NCBI GenBank assembly: GCA_008638375.1
Contig: CM018050.1
Location: 31,362,220-31,426,219 of the forward strand
DNA from: Nyssa sinensis
Lineage: Eukaryota > Streptophyta > Magnoliopsida > Cornales > Nyssaceae
Length of the DNA: 64,000 nucleotides
Direction: 5' to 3'
In this document: piece by piece, positions 23,513 through 33,784 of the stretch
How positions within the stretch are numbered: position 1 is the first letter of the stretch
Layout of the letters: each line of letters starts with the position of its first letter
Made by a program: the position numbers and the translations under genes
The notes under the pieces: model-generated
The model's database searches: none
Told to the model about the DNA's origin: nothing
What the model saw: only the letters and a program-made list of their open reading frames with translations

Positions 23513-25425
23513 ATGTCTACTCCTTCTGAATCTTCCGGTACTAATGAGGGCGTCAGGAACCCCTCAGAGACGGCTATGCCGTCTTATATAAAAAATGTAG
23601 GTGGTCTTACCGCCGAGGATACTACGGATAGGTCTGTTGGGTCTCCCCACAGTCTTGAGACTAGGATAGTTGATGCCTTTATAGAACCCCGAGATAGGGC
23701 TGGGGAAGCCTCTGGTAGGTCTTCCCAAAGAGAAGAGGCCGAGAGTGCTGTTACCCAGAGCTTATTAGATGAGTGGAGGGTGAAGTACGATTTTTCCCCA
23801 AATGTTACCTGTAAGGTACCGGGCCCACTAGATCGTCCTCACAATGTTGAAGCTAGGGAGATCTCTGTTTATCTTGCCTAGTTTGAGATGGGTTTAAGGC
23901 TTCCATTGCCTGTTTTGGTTAGACAGTTCTTCTGTTGGTTCAGACTTTGTCCTGCCGACCTTAACCTTAATAGTTGGCGGCACCTCTTAGGGTTTATAGT
24001 GTTAGGGCACCAAAATAGTGTAGATGTATCTGTAAATCTGATTCGTAGTAACGTGAATTTGAAGTATATGAAGTCGAAGGGCCTTTTTTATATATCGTTC
24101 GAGAAGGGGTTCAGACCTCTGTACCCTCTTCCAAAACATGGAAGAAGTGGTACTTTTTTATTGGATGAGGATGGGAGCGTGAAGACTTCCAAGATCATGT
24201 CTTAACATTCCCTCGTATCACGGGTCATAAGGGTGAGGCTTATTTTCCCTAGGCTGTTTTAGCTTTGTTCTGTCTTCCGAGCTGATGAACTGAAATGCTA
24301 TTTCCTGTTTATGTCCAGTCAAGAGTGCTTGGAGGAAGTCTGAGTTTACTACCGAGCTCCAAGATCAGTATCGTAAGCTTCTTTCGACTCCCGACCGAGC
24401 TCATATTGTCATTGTCACTCTAGAGAATCTGATGGCTGCCAATACTCGTACTGATGCGCTCAGAAAGAGCCTAACATCGAGGTGGTTAGAGCCGGAATCA
24501 CAATCGGTGGGGGAGGCTTCCTCCTAACTTGAGCCCGAGCCTCCTCTTCAAGTAAAAAGGAAGAGGTTGATTTCTGGCTCTCCCGAACCAACTCCGGCGG
24601 AGGGTGAGAAGGAAGCCGAACCCGCTGTTCTGATCTCGATAGTTCCCCCTGCCCCTTCCATTCCAAGCAAGCGAGCTGGGAAGGGGAAGGCGTCTGCTGC
24701 TCCCTCCCAATCATCCGATGAGCCAAACTATCAGATTGCCAAGAAGGCCTTTGACCAAATCTAGTCTAAGGGCCCTCATCGGTATAAAGGGGATAACCCT
24801 GCGAAACTGATAAATGAGATGATGAATCTCCAAATGAAGGTAACTTCTGAAGCCTCTTCTTGTCCTTCTTTTGTTCGTTCATGCATTTGGCTTAACCTGT
24901 TCGCTTTGTGTTGTGCAAAGTATGTATAGTTTGGCTGCTCTGATGGTGACTCCTCTGAGTTTTGAGGAGGCTGAAAAGTTGAAGGCCGAGCTGGATGAAA
25001 TAAGGCTGGAGCTTGGAACGGCTCAATCCAAGGCTCATGCTGCCGAGGAGAGTCTGAAAGAGGCTAGCAACAACCTGGCTGTTCTGGAATCCGAGAAGGA
25101 TCTTTATGCTCGGGAGGCTGAAGGGCTTCAGAAGGAGATACTTGACCTTCGAAGCTCCTTCGATTAGAAGCTTCAGGAGGCAGTCGACCATGCCAAGACT
25201 GAGACTGAGACGAAAATGAGTGAGGAAGTTGATAAGATTGGTGACGAGCTGATCTGGTTCGGCTTTGAGAACTTTCGATCTAGGTTTCTTGCTAGGTTTC
25301 CAGACTTTGACGTATCGTCAATTGTTGCTCCTGGAGCTGCTTCTCCCGCTGTTGCCCCGAGCAAAGAGGCCATAGCCACCGACCTCCTTTCGGTAGAGGA
25401 TCCTGACCCTTCTGATAAGGCTTAA
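23513..25425 (+). pseudogene. Antisense ORF 1 of the Tat-like element ('putative gypsy type transposon' family)
   Basis: Read opposite to gag. Exon 1 (from the ATG at 23513) holds the FEMGLRLPLPVLVRQFF and WRHLLGFIVLG blocks of the plant 'putative gypsy type transposon' domain. A second exon starts after an AG at 24318. A third starts at 24921 after a GT-AG intron (24840-24920) and codes a coiled coil rich in Glu, Lys and Ala. The protein ends with a Pro/Ala/Asp tail. A TTTAAATA box lies near 23323, and AATAAA at 25490-25495 is 65 bases past the stop, so it looks like its own transcription unit. Stops TAG at 23879, TAA near 24525, TAG near 24762 and TAG near 25165 break it. All four could be C-to-T changes in Gln codons. 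Function unknown. The end of exon 1 is uncertain. Confidence 0.65.
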
Positions 25426-25489
25426 AGCTTCATCAACTCCACCCCTTCTTTTGTTTAGCCAATTTTTAATGTACTAAGTCACATTTATC

Positions 25490-25495
25490 AATAAA
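25490..25495 (+). terminator. Poly(A) signal of antisense ORF 1
   Basis: AATAAA 65 bases after the last stop, on the antisense ORF strand. Confidence 0.5.
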
Positions 25496-25834
25496 ACTGT
25501 CTTTTCTTCAGATCTCTTCAGTGTCCTTGCTTTTTAGTACTTGTAAATTTTGTTGTAAGTAAAGCTACTCTGAACCCATTGTATGTTAGATCAGCTCTTA
25601 AACTGTTAACAGTTGTCTTCCGAGCTGCATTACCTGCAATAAGGCAGTGATCGAAGACTAACTCGACCTGTTGCATTATCTTAAAAGTTTTAGCGCTTAA
25701 CTAAGGCTTTTAGTCTTCCGAGAGGACCATTTAATGTGTTATTTATTACACAGCCGTCGTTTGGGTTTTCAAGGCCAACCTTTTCCTCCACCGTTGCGAT
25801 GGTCCGGACGGATGGCTTTTGGACTTCAAGGGTC

Positions 25835-25842
25835 TATATATA
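25835..25842 (+). promoter_or_regulatory. TATA box of a second antisense unit
   Basis: TATATATA 75 bases before an ATG at 25917. The ~130 bases before it (CAGCCGTCGTTTGGGTTTTC) resemble those before antisense ORF 1 (CAGCCGATGGTTGGGTTTTT near 23238), so the promoter seems duplicated. Confidence 0.5.
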
Positions 25843-25916
25843 CGAGAGGGGCATGCTGTTGCGCCCAATCTTTTTGCCTTTTGCTTCTAAATTGTTTCCC
25901 CGTCGGTGGGAATTGA

Positions 25917-26168
25917 ATGTCTTTAGAAGCTGCTGTTCGTCCGGAGATGATTGACGATCTTCAGTCCAAGTTGGGAATGATTAAACTGTGGCCGAGAGTC
26001 AACCAACCCTTTGCTTCAGTCTCCAATGGAGGATTAAAAGAGGAGAAGATCTCCTTGTTCATCTTAGCATCCGGTCGAGTTCCCTCCGCTTGGAGGTGGG
26101 TTTTCCTTGATTCAACTGAGACCTGGACTGTTGATGATGAAGAAGATGAGGAGACAGCCCCTATCTGA
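25917..26168 (+). pseudogene. Antisense ORF 2 start, truncated at the pol deletion
   Basis: 83 residues opening MSLEAAVRPEMIDDLQ, with KLWPRVNQPF, ILASGRVPSAWRWVFLD and an acidic DDEEDEE run. It has its own TATA box, so it is a plausible gene start. No known domain is recognised. It ends just where the minus-strand protease frame loses similarity (about 26150), so its 3' part was probably lost in the deletion that removed RT and integrase. Confidence 0.4.
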
Positions 26169-26640
26169 TGTAGCCACGGTCTCCCAATTATGACATTGTA
26201 AAGAGATTTTGTATTTAGCACCATGTATTATGAGATTGTGGTTTTCTGTCCTTCACCTTCTCCTACTGTAGTTGGCAGGTCGATCCTCCCCAATGGGGTG
26301 CTGAGATTACCATCAAAACCCACCATTACGGCAGTGGTAGGCTTGACGCTATTGTGATCAATCTTCATCTGCTTGAGAGGCTCATAGAACAGTATATTGA
26401 CAAAACTGCCGGTGTCAACCAGAACTCTTCTGATCTCGAAGTTGGCAATTTTAAGAGTAATGACGAGGGCATCGCTGTGAGGGCAGTGTACCCCGGCCAG
26501 ATCCTGCTCTGTGAACTGAATTTTCGGTTCTGGTTTGAGCCTTTTCTCAACATTGGTGATCCACAAAGTGTTCGGGGCAGCTTTAGCCTCCCGACCATAC
26601 CTTTTCCTTGCTCTGTTTGACATTCCTATAACAGGGGTAT
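26150..26640 (-). pseudogene. Retroviral-type aspartic protease of the Tat-like element
   Basis: The LVDTGSFVNILF motif carries the catalytic D-T-G. It is followed by VGFDGNLSTPLGRIDL and YNVIIGRPWLHQIGAV, the usual order in plant Ty3/gypsy proteases. It matures gag and pol in a complete element. It is in the same frame as gag, with a TAA near 26225. Similarity stops right after IGAV, where RT should begin, and the frame runs into unrelated sequence. Confidence 0.8.
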
Positions 26641-28408
26641 CTGCATGTAGGACATAAATAACATGGTTGTCTTGCCTTTGAGGCTCATTCTGTCCTTCCC
26701 TCTGCTCCTGTCTCTGCTCGGGTTTTTGGTCTGTCCTGCGTTGATGCTTGTCCTCGTGGAGGTTCTGTATTCCGTCCTACTTTACGAACTCTCGAAGACA
26801 TCCTTTCTTTATGAGCTGCTCAACCTCATATCTAAGGGACCTGCATGAATTAGTCGTATGCCCGTAATCCTTATGGAAATTACAATATTTATTCTGGTCC
26901 CGAAGACTAGGATCTCATTTTATCGGTTGTAGCCATCTTAGGTTTTCCCGATCTCGGATCTGCCGAAGTACCTAGGCTAGTGTAGTATTCAAAGGAGTAG
27001 AGTTAGTGAATTCCCTTGGACCGGAATTATAAACAGCCCTAGGTGCCGCTCTTTTTTCTGGACTCTTGACCCTCTTCTTGCTAAGGTCCCTTTTATGGTC
27101 GTCCTTCTTATGATCCTCCCTTTTCGGATTGTCCTTATGGGTTTGTTCTTTGCCTTTTTGGGACGTGCCGTTAGCTTCCTCCCAGTTGATATATTTCCTA
27201 GCCTAATCCATTAATGCAGCCATGTCGGCAGGAGGGCTCTTTGTTACAGAATCCCTAAAACCTCCATGAGCAAGACCAGAGGTTAGGGCAGCTACGAGGA
27301 AACCTGGGTTGCGGTTAATTATCTCAGTGAGTTCGGCATTGAAGCGCGCAATGTAAGCTCTGAGGGACTCTTCCTTAATTTGCTTGACATTCAGCAAGAA
27401 CTCTGATCCCCTTCTAAGCCTCCTGCTCGTCATGAACCTGTCTAGGAATTGCCTACCGAGCTCATAGAAGCCGGTCACTGAGTTTGGTGGGAGGTGTTGG
27501 AACTATTTTAGGGCGGTACCTTTTAGGCTGGTAATGAAAGTTTGGCACATAAAGGCATCAGAGGCCCCGTAAAAGGCCATTGTATGCTAGTAATGTGACA
27601 GGTGATCTCTTGGGTCTCTAGTCCCATCATAAAGGGTGAACTTTGACACAACGAACTTCCTTGGTCTTTCTTCCGACATGATGGCAGGAGTGAATGGGGT
27701 GGCAAGTCTTCCGAGCAACCTAGCCAATTCATCCTGCTCTGAAGGGTTTTAAGCACCTCTCATAGCCACTGTTCGATCCATAGATTCTGCAACTTCTTCA
27801 ACCCTCCGTGGGTCTCTAGGCCGGACTTCCTGTGAACCTCGACTTATAGCTTCGGCTTTAGGGTGGCCGGGCTGAGTATGTCCCACAGATTGAGGAAGGT
27901 TCTAAGGCTCCTGAACTAGAGGAATTGGTGCCGCTTGAGGCTGAAGCTCCTGTGGTGCTGGATGTGCTCCCAAAGCCCCTGGAGTTAGGACTCTAGTAGT
28001 GCTTTGGTAATGGATGTCAGGGGCAAAGGCTAGCGTTCCCCAGCCCGGGGCTGCTGAGGGCTGTGGATCTCTGCCGACGTGAGCAGTATTTTGGGGCTGC
28101 CCAGGCAGGTTGTTGGGAGCCTCCTCATAGGGCTCTTCATTCGTAGTAACAATAGGGGGTTGCGTCCCCTCAGTAACAATATTGACCGGCAGATTTGGAG
28201 GATTCGTCCCCTGATTTCGCATAAGCATTGTCAGAGTTCTAGATATGGCTAGTAGCTGTTCTTGCACTAGTTGGTTGTGTCGTTTGATTGACTCGGTCTC
28301 CTATCGCATGGGATCAACTGCCGGTCCTCTTGCTCGTGCGATAGGCAGCCGACGTTGAGAGTTTTGAGGATTTTGAGCGTTTTGCCTTGGTCGGAGGTTG
28401 GGGGCCAT
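26641..28408 (-). pseudogene. gag of the Tat-like element, many stop codons
   Basis: Starts at an ATG on the minus strand (28406-28408) with MAPNLRPRQNAQNPQ and keeps one frame into the protease. It contains the capsid-type blocks RPRKFVVSKF, HTMAFYGA, CQTFITSLKGTAL and RQFLDRFM, then KYCNFHKDYGHTTNSC, a zinc-knuckle-like motif. About ten stops interrupt it and no frameshift is needed. At 27597-27599 (SHYQ), 27503-27505 (ALKW) and 26777-26779 (KQDG) the intact residue can be read from related elements here, and each stop is one C-to-T or G-to-A step. Confidence 0.8.
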
Positions 28409-28476
28409 GGTTCTTCGATAGGAAGGAGAATAAGTTTGTAAATAGAGCACTTGGAGATTTTTCGATTCCCACAGAC

Positions 28477-28483
28477 GGCGCCA
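28477..28483 (-). other. Primer-binding site of the Tat-like element
   Basis: On the minus strand TTTGGCGCCGTCTGTGGGAA begins two bases after the 5' LTR end. The TGGCGCC start is shared by the other two family members here. The tRNA is not certain; its first bases fit the 3' end of tRNA-Asp. Confidence 0.65.
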
Positions 28484-28486
28484 AAC

Positions 28487-29097
28487 TGATGCTGCACTTT
28501 TTGGCTAGCAAGGACTCTAGGCTCCACGATCTGTAGAACACTCAAAAAGGGGGATCAGAGGGCCACCGGATTGGCTCCAGCGGTAGCCGCTCTGATGCTT
28601 AAGTAAATAAACTGAATTAAAAAGACTTTAATGAAAGCCAAAGAATGAGCATGAGAGTAAAACGTACCTTTAGGGTTTAAATTATAGGTCGTGGCATTCC
28701 TAAGTTGATTAGGATTTGGAGCCATGAAAGTAGGGATTTGATCATCGGAGATAGTAGTTTCCTTGTTGGACATTGTATCAAAAATAAAGATAAATATGTG
28801 TCACAATTTCCTTGTAAAAGATTGTTTTCTTATTCTCTGTTTGACAGCCGTTAAGGCGGTGATGAGCTCTGGAGTTTTGTGTTCAACCCCGTGAGCTCTA
28901 TTTGGATATGGATCTGCTCTGGAGGCATGTGCTCGGTCTCTTCTGATTTGTCGATCTGTCCTGAATGGCCGAGCTCGAGCCACTCTGGCCGAGCGTGAGC
29001 TAAACTAGCCGAGCGTGAGCTAAACTAGCCGAGCATGAGTTGGACTATAGACATACGTGTCAAGTGATGATTGGTCTTGCTCTTTTTTGGTATATTA
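28487..29097 (-). repeat. 5' LTR of the Tat-like element
   Basis: 611 bp. It matches 22472-23115 apart from indels in the GCCGAGC-rich part and scattered substitutions. Its outer end is TA instead of CA. Followed by the target duplication ATGGC (29098-29102). Confidence 0.85.
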
Positions 29098-29739
29098 ATG
29101 GCCTATTCAAGCAACTCCAGGAGTTGTTATTGTTAACTATGTATAGTTTCGCCATTTATTAGAAAATTAATCACAAACTCATGACAAAGAATAACCAGAG
29201 ACTCTACAAGAGATACATTAACTATAGCTATGTGGGTCCTCTAACAAGTTGGCCTGTAAGCTTTGAATGCTGAAGTTACTGAAGATCAGGCAAAACTTCC
29301 CATGTGAATGTCCAAAAGTTTCAGGTAATGAGGACTACACTGAAGTTTACATTTCATATTCAAAGTCATCAACCTTTTTGTAACACAAAAAAATAATAAT
29401 AAGTCATCAATTTTTTTTTTATTTAAAAATGGTTGTTATGTCAAGTAATCTCTTAGGAGCAATTCCAAGTCAGATAGAGAAAGAAGGCAAGGTTGGCAGA
29501 CCCAAGGGCAGCCTAAAAACTATCCAATTTGGACCATCTAGATGAGGGCAATGGGTAAGGTAGGGCCATTATCTCCAACATATCTACAATATCAAACAGT
29601 TACACTGTTTATATTAATACTACGCCATACAACTTGGAGAACAAATGAAGTACTGAACTGGTCAAAATCTATGATGGAGGGCTTTGAATATTGGATATAA
29701 ATTATAGGTTTCCACACCATAGGTACCTCAACTATAATC
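29098..29739 (+). promoter_or_regulatory. Upstream region of PR10-3
   Basis: From about 29170 it is homologous to the PR10-1 upstream block (AAGAATAACCAGAGACTCTA, TCCAAAAGTTTCAGGTAATG, AAGGCAAGGTTGGCAGA). The LTR element inserted just upstream of this block. Confidence 0.6.
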
Positions 29740-29747
29740 TATAAATA
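29740..29747 (+). promoter_or_regulatory. TATA box of PR10-3
   Basis: TATAAATA, 120 bases before the ATG. Confidence 0.7.
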
Positions 29748-29859
29748 CCAGCAAAGCCCTTCCTCATTCAAGCAACTCTAAAATCCTCAGCAGCAAAGCA
29801 AAACCATCCTCCAATTTTTCTTGGGCTCATTCTCTCACTTGTCAGACTCCAACGACATC

Positions 29860-31389
29860 ATGGGCGTCATCACATATGATATGGAGATCACTTCTTCAAT
29901 CCTCTCTGCAAAGATGTTCAAGGCCTTCGACCTCGACTCTGACAATCTCATTCCTAAGATCCTACCACAGGCTATTAAGAGTGTTGAAATCATCCAAGGA
30001 GATGGAGGGTTTTCTTGGATAGATGTTGTTTTGTTCTTGGAAATGGTGGTAGCGTGAGATTCTGGGATGATGTTTGGACTAGGGACATGTCGCTGAGGAT
30101 GAAGTTCCCTAGTTTATACAGTCTGGCTAGCAATAAGACGGCTTGGGCTAGCGAGTGTTTAGAGAAAGTTGGGAACAAGCTTATATGGTGTCCCCGCTTT
30201 AGGAGAGATTTTTTTGATTGGGAACTTGAAGAGGTGAGCTCTTTTCTTTGTTACCTCAACAACTACCGGGCTATAGAAGACAGGGAGGATAAGAGAGTTT
30301 GGAGGCCGGATAAGAAATCTCTTTTGGTCTGATCCTTCTATAAAAGCATGTTTGAGTTAGATAGTTCCCCCTTTCCTTGGAAGCTCATTTGGCATTTAAA
30401 AGTCCCTCCTAAAGCTTCTTTCTTTGCTTGGGAAGTTGCTTGGATGGCTATTCTAATTGCAGAGAATTTGAAAAAGAGAGGCTTTCTTTTAGCCAGCAGA
30501 TGCTATTTATGTAAGAACGATGAGGAAAGAGTGGACCATGTGCTCCTTCACTGTCACGTCGCGTGAAGTTGCTAGAATATTATTTTTGCTCCGTTTGGCT
30601 ACTCATAGGTTATGTCAGGTTCAGTAAAAGACCTTCTGTTGGCTTGGGAAGGTTGCACTCTCCCATTTGAGATTAAGAATGTTTGGAGAATGGCCACGCT
30701 ATGCCTCTTATGGTGTATTTGGAGTGAAAAGAACAACCGTGTCTTTGAAGATCTGGAGCTCTCTACTTCCCTCTTCAAAGATGCTTTTTTGCGTTTACTA
30801 TTTTTTTGGGCCAAAAAAGCTTTCCCTGTAAATGTTACTTCTTTTGTTGATTTCTTGGGTTCTCTAAATCAGATGTAATCTTTTAGGGTGTTTGCCGTTG
30901 ATGCCCTTCTTGGGCACCTTATATATACAACTCTTACTTATCAAAAAAAAAAATGGAGGGGCTGGTACCATCAAGCTGATCACTTTTGGAAAAGGTCAGT
31001 TCCTATAATCATCATTAATTACTTCTTTTGAACACCAGTATGTCAAATTTTACAATTTTTATTTTTGTATTTTCTTTTCTTGATATGCAGGTAGCCAATT
31101 CAAGAGTGTAAAGCACCAGGTTGACAGAATTGACAAAGATAATTTCACCTATAGTTATAGCATAATTGAAGGTGATGCATTGATGGGCATACTTGAATCG
31201 ATCTCCTATGAGATCAAAATCGAAGCCTCCCCTGATGGAGGATCCATCTGCAAGAACAGCAGCAAATATCACACAAAAGGTGACGCGCAGATCACAGAAG
31301 AACAAATTAAGGGTGGTAAAGACAAGGCGGCAGGAATGTTCAAGGCTGTTGAGGCCTACCTCTTGGCAAACCCTGATGCCTATAACTAA
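29860..31389 (+). pseudogene. PR10-3: PR-10 / Bet v 1-family gene split by a LINE
   Basis: Exon 1 starts at the ATG at 29860 and reads normally to GDGG (30009). A LINE follows (30010-30952), then the duplicated ATGGAGGG, and exon 1 resumes at 30961 and ends at 30994. A normal 96-bp GT-AG intron and a fully open exon 2 (31091-31389) follow, ending LLANPDAYN. Residues matching Glu97, Glu149 and Tyr151 are intact. Apart from the insertion there is no disabling change, so the hit was recent relative to the duplications. The LINE brings stops into exon 1. Confidence 0.93.
30010..30952 (+). mobile_element. 5'-truncated L1-like LINE in PR10-3 exon 1
   Basis: A 943-bp 3' fragment that codes the C-terminal zf-RVT part (CYLCKNDEERVDHVLLHCHV) and ends ACTTATCAAAAAAAAAAA. 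The 8-bp target duplication ATGGAGGG is exact (30002-30009 and 30953-30960). One stop occurs after HCHVA. It is of the same general family as the 10455-20119 LINE but a separate insertion. Confidence 0.9.
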
Positions 31390-32382
31390 CGCTACATATT
31401 GTCTACACTGAGATATAGTCTCATGAGTGTGCACTTAGGCTTTTATGTTTTTGCTAAAGCTGCCTTTCCTTTGGTTTGATTTTAATGTTCTGTTGTAATT
31501 GTTTGTCGGATTTTGATTGAAGAGTCCATGTGCTACTATTTTTCTCTACTAAACAATATATTTAATAGTTTAATTGATTCCAGGAATGAAAATTTCACTT
31601 TTAAAAATGCTTAACTACTTTGCAACTGTGGCTATAAACATTTAATAAGAGTATCAAGATTGGCTGGAGGAAGATGGAGAGTGAGTAAATTACAATCCAT
31701 AGTTAAATTCAAAACACCCACTTGCATATATATATATATATATATATATATCTTCTGATGTAGCCAACCCAAATTCACTTTTTCAACTCCATGAGTCGAG
31801 AAGCCTGATTGATTTAATATGACTGATTGAATATGCAGCAAAACACAATAAAGGTATCACATTTTTAAAACAGCTTTGTTTATTCCTAAGGAACTTAAAA
31901 CTCATGAACCACCAAAGAGGAGAAATTTGATGACCAACTCAAGACTTCCATGCCCTAATGCACCCAGTGCACAAAGAATTGAAGTGAATTTATAACTGAG
32001 GAACCAAGTAAAAAATCAATTTGTCAAATCTGCCATGGACTTTTGTTCACTGAAATTTAATGTCAATTTAAGTTTAATGCATGGGAAGTTCAAAACTCCA
32101 ATACAGTACCACTCACCAAATAGTCTCAAATATGTTCATTACAAGGACAAGAGCAAGGAAAATATATACACTAGAAGTGGGGGAAGTTTTTCATATGCAT
32201 GCCCACATCATTCAATTTCAAAATATTTTGTTCAATTTACACCATCCAACTCCTCTAAAAGCTATGAGATATTTTCCAAACAAAACTTTCATTTATGGTC
32301 ATGCATTAGAAACAATAACTTAGCATAATTTAAATTGTTACAAACTGAAATCAACAGAATCCACACTGACAACAACTCTCGT

Positions 32383-32562
32383 TTTGTTGGTTGTACAATA
32401 TGTTCTGCTTTTCAAATACACAATCCTTCTCAAATTTCAACTTCAATATCCAAGCAAAATATAACAGCATTCTTTGTTGGTCGTACAATATGTTATGCTT
32501 TTCAAATGCACATTCCTTCTCAAATTTCAACTTCAATATCCATGCAAAATATAACTTCACAA
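32383..32562. repeat. 90-bp tandem repeat, two copies in unit 1, one in unit 2
   Basis: The blocks starting TTTGTTGGTTGTACAATATG (32383) and TTTGTTGGTCGTACAATATG (32473) share most bases, including CAAATTTCAACTTCAATATC. The matching place in unit 2 (43372) has a single copy. Confidence 0.85.
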
Positions 32563-33173
32563 AAATATGTCATTTTCGTTGTCTCAACTTCTTACCGATT
32601 ATCTTTTTTCATATGCCATTCGTTTGGAACAGGATTCTCTTTTTTGATATGCCATTCGTCTGGAACAGAAACTTCGAGGGGCAGCATCTGGACCGGTTGT
32701 TCTGCGTTCCTACCACCTTTTCTGACCCAGGTAGACACAAGATACTATTTGACTCATGTAGTTACGGAATGAACAAATCTTTTCAAAGGAATGAAATCTC
32801 ACTATTAAATTTAATGAAAAACTATAAATTTTAATTTCATTCCACACATTATCTAATAAAAAAACTATAAATTTTAGTTTCATTCCATACATCATCTAAC
32901 AAAATAATTTAGTTTTGTTGATGAAAATAATCCCAAGACTCCTCATACCGATTATATATGAGTATTTAACTAAGTTATTGTGACACCAGCAACCTAACAA
33001 AATACTACTTAAGCTTCCGACAAAAGATTCATCAAATCGTCTCACTTCAATCCATATTTTTCCAAATTCTCTCACTTCCATATCACCCCTTTCTATTATA
33101 ATTTCCTCTGTTTTCTCCATTAGAGTAATCAATTCCAGAATCCAAATGAAAGAACACTTAGATTGCGATAAAG

Positions 33174-33318
33174 AAACAAGAACGAGATTCAATACCTCTG
33201 GATCTGCAACATCGTATTGAGATCCAGCTGCTTCCGTTTCGTTGCGACCCTCGATCAAGATGTCCTTTGCTTCAAATCATGGATCCAAAGGTTCCAAATG
33301 TTCCATTTAGAAACCCTA
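33174..33318 (-). other. Exon-like block beside PR-10 copies (copy B)
   Basis: On the minus strand an ATG near 33308 opens MEHLEPLDP, then a TGA, then FEAKDILIEGRNETEAAG, ending DVADPE followed by GTATTG, which could be a donor. If the TGA was once TGG this would be a first exon. I do not recognise the protein. Copies occur at 7105-7205 and 44086-44218. Confidence 0.3.
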
Positions 33319-33784
33319 AGAAATGATGTTGAAGAGAATTGAATCGATCGATACAGAATGCGCGAGAAAGGTCTCTCTGTTTTGTTTTTAATGCTGCCAG
33401 CCAGTCTTGTTGACCGAAGAAAATAAAGCAGGACACCTGTAGAGCCGGTTAACGGTAAAAGATATTGGGCTTAAATCCATCCCAAGGTGACAGTGGGAGT
33501 GTGAGTTAAGTCTCAACTCTTGATCGGGTGGCTCAAGCAAATAAACACATATATACAGAGTTAAATCCTGACCTAGTGTTTAAAAATTTTTTAATTTTTA
33601 CTGTGTAATTAGTTTCAATCTTATATATCAAATTATGATTATTTTAAAAATACTTTCTTAAAAATATTTTTTTAAAAAAATTTATTTTTTATAGAGATAA
33701 TTTTAACTATTTTAAATAATCAAAATTTGTATAAAAATCGTTACTTTATGATTAATTTCGTTTCAATCTTATTTATCAAATTAG

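Larger units (their letters stand above)
22472..29097 (-). mobile_element. Tat-like Ty3/gypsy LTR retrotransposon, internally deleted, with antisense ORFs
   Basis: Two LTRs (22472-23115 and 28487-29097) and an exact 5-bp target duplication define a 6.6-kb minus-strand element. In element order it has a 5' LTR, a primer site (GGCGCCA on the + strand, 28477-28483), a gag-protease frame (28408 to about 26150), then directly a region with plus-strand ORFs, a polypurine tract at about 23120-23131 and a 3' LTR. RT, RNase H and integrase are absent. The gag, protease and antisense ORF content resembles the plant Tat lineage, where antisense ORFs between pol and the 3' LTR have been described. It is non-autonomous. 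Confidence 0.85.
31390..33784. other. PR10-3 downstream flank, unit 1
   Basis: 3' UTR, then AT-rich DNA with a (TA)n run at about 31726-31752. It matches unit 2 (42371-44692) nearly base for base. No convincing gene is seen. A 90-bp tandem repeat and a minus-strand exon-like block are listed separately. Confidence 0.65.

Noticed and set aside
24460..25191. Minus-strand open frames opposite the antisense ORF
   Set aside because: The plus-strand reading shows a known family domain, splice sites and a coiled coil; the minus frames are shadows.
32035..32834. Several overlapping plus-strand frames in unit 1, repeated in unit 2
   Set aside because: The frames differ between the near-identical units because of the 90-bp repeat and single-base changes; there is no domain.
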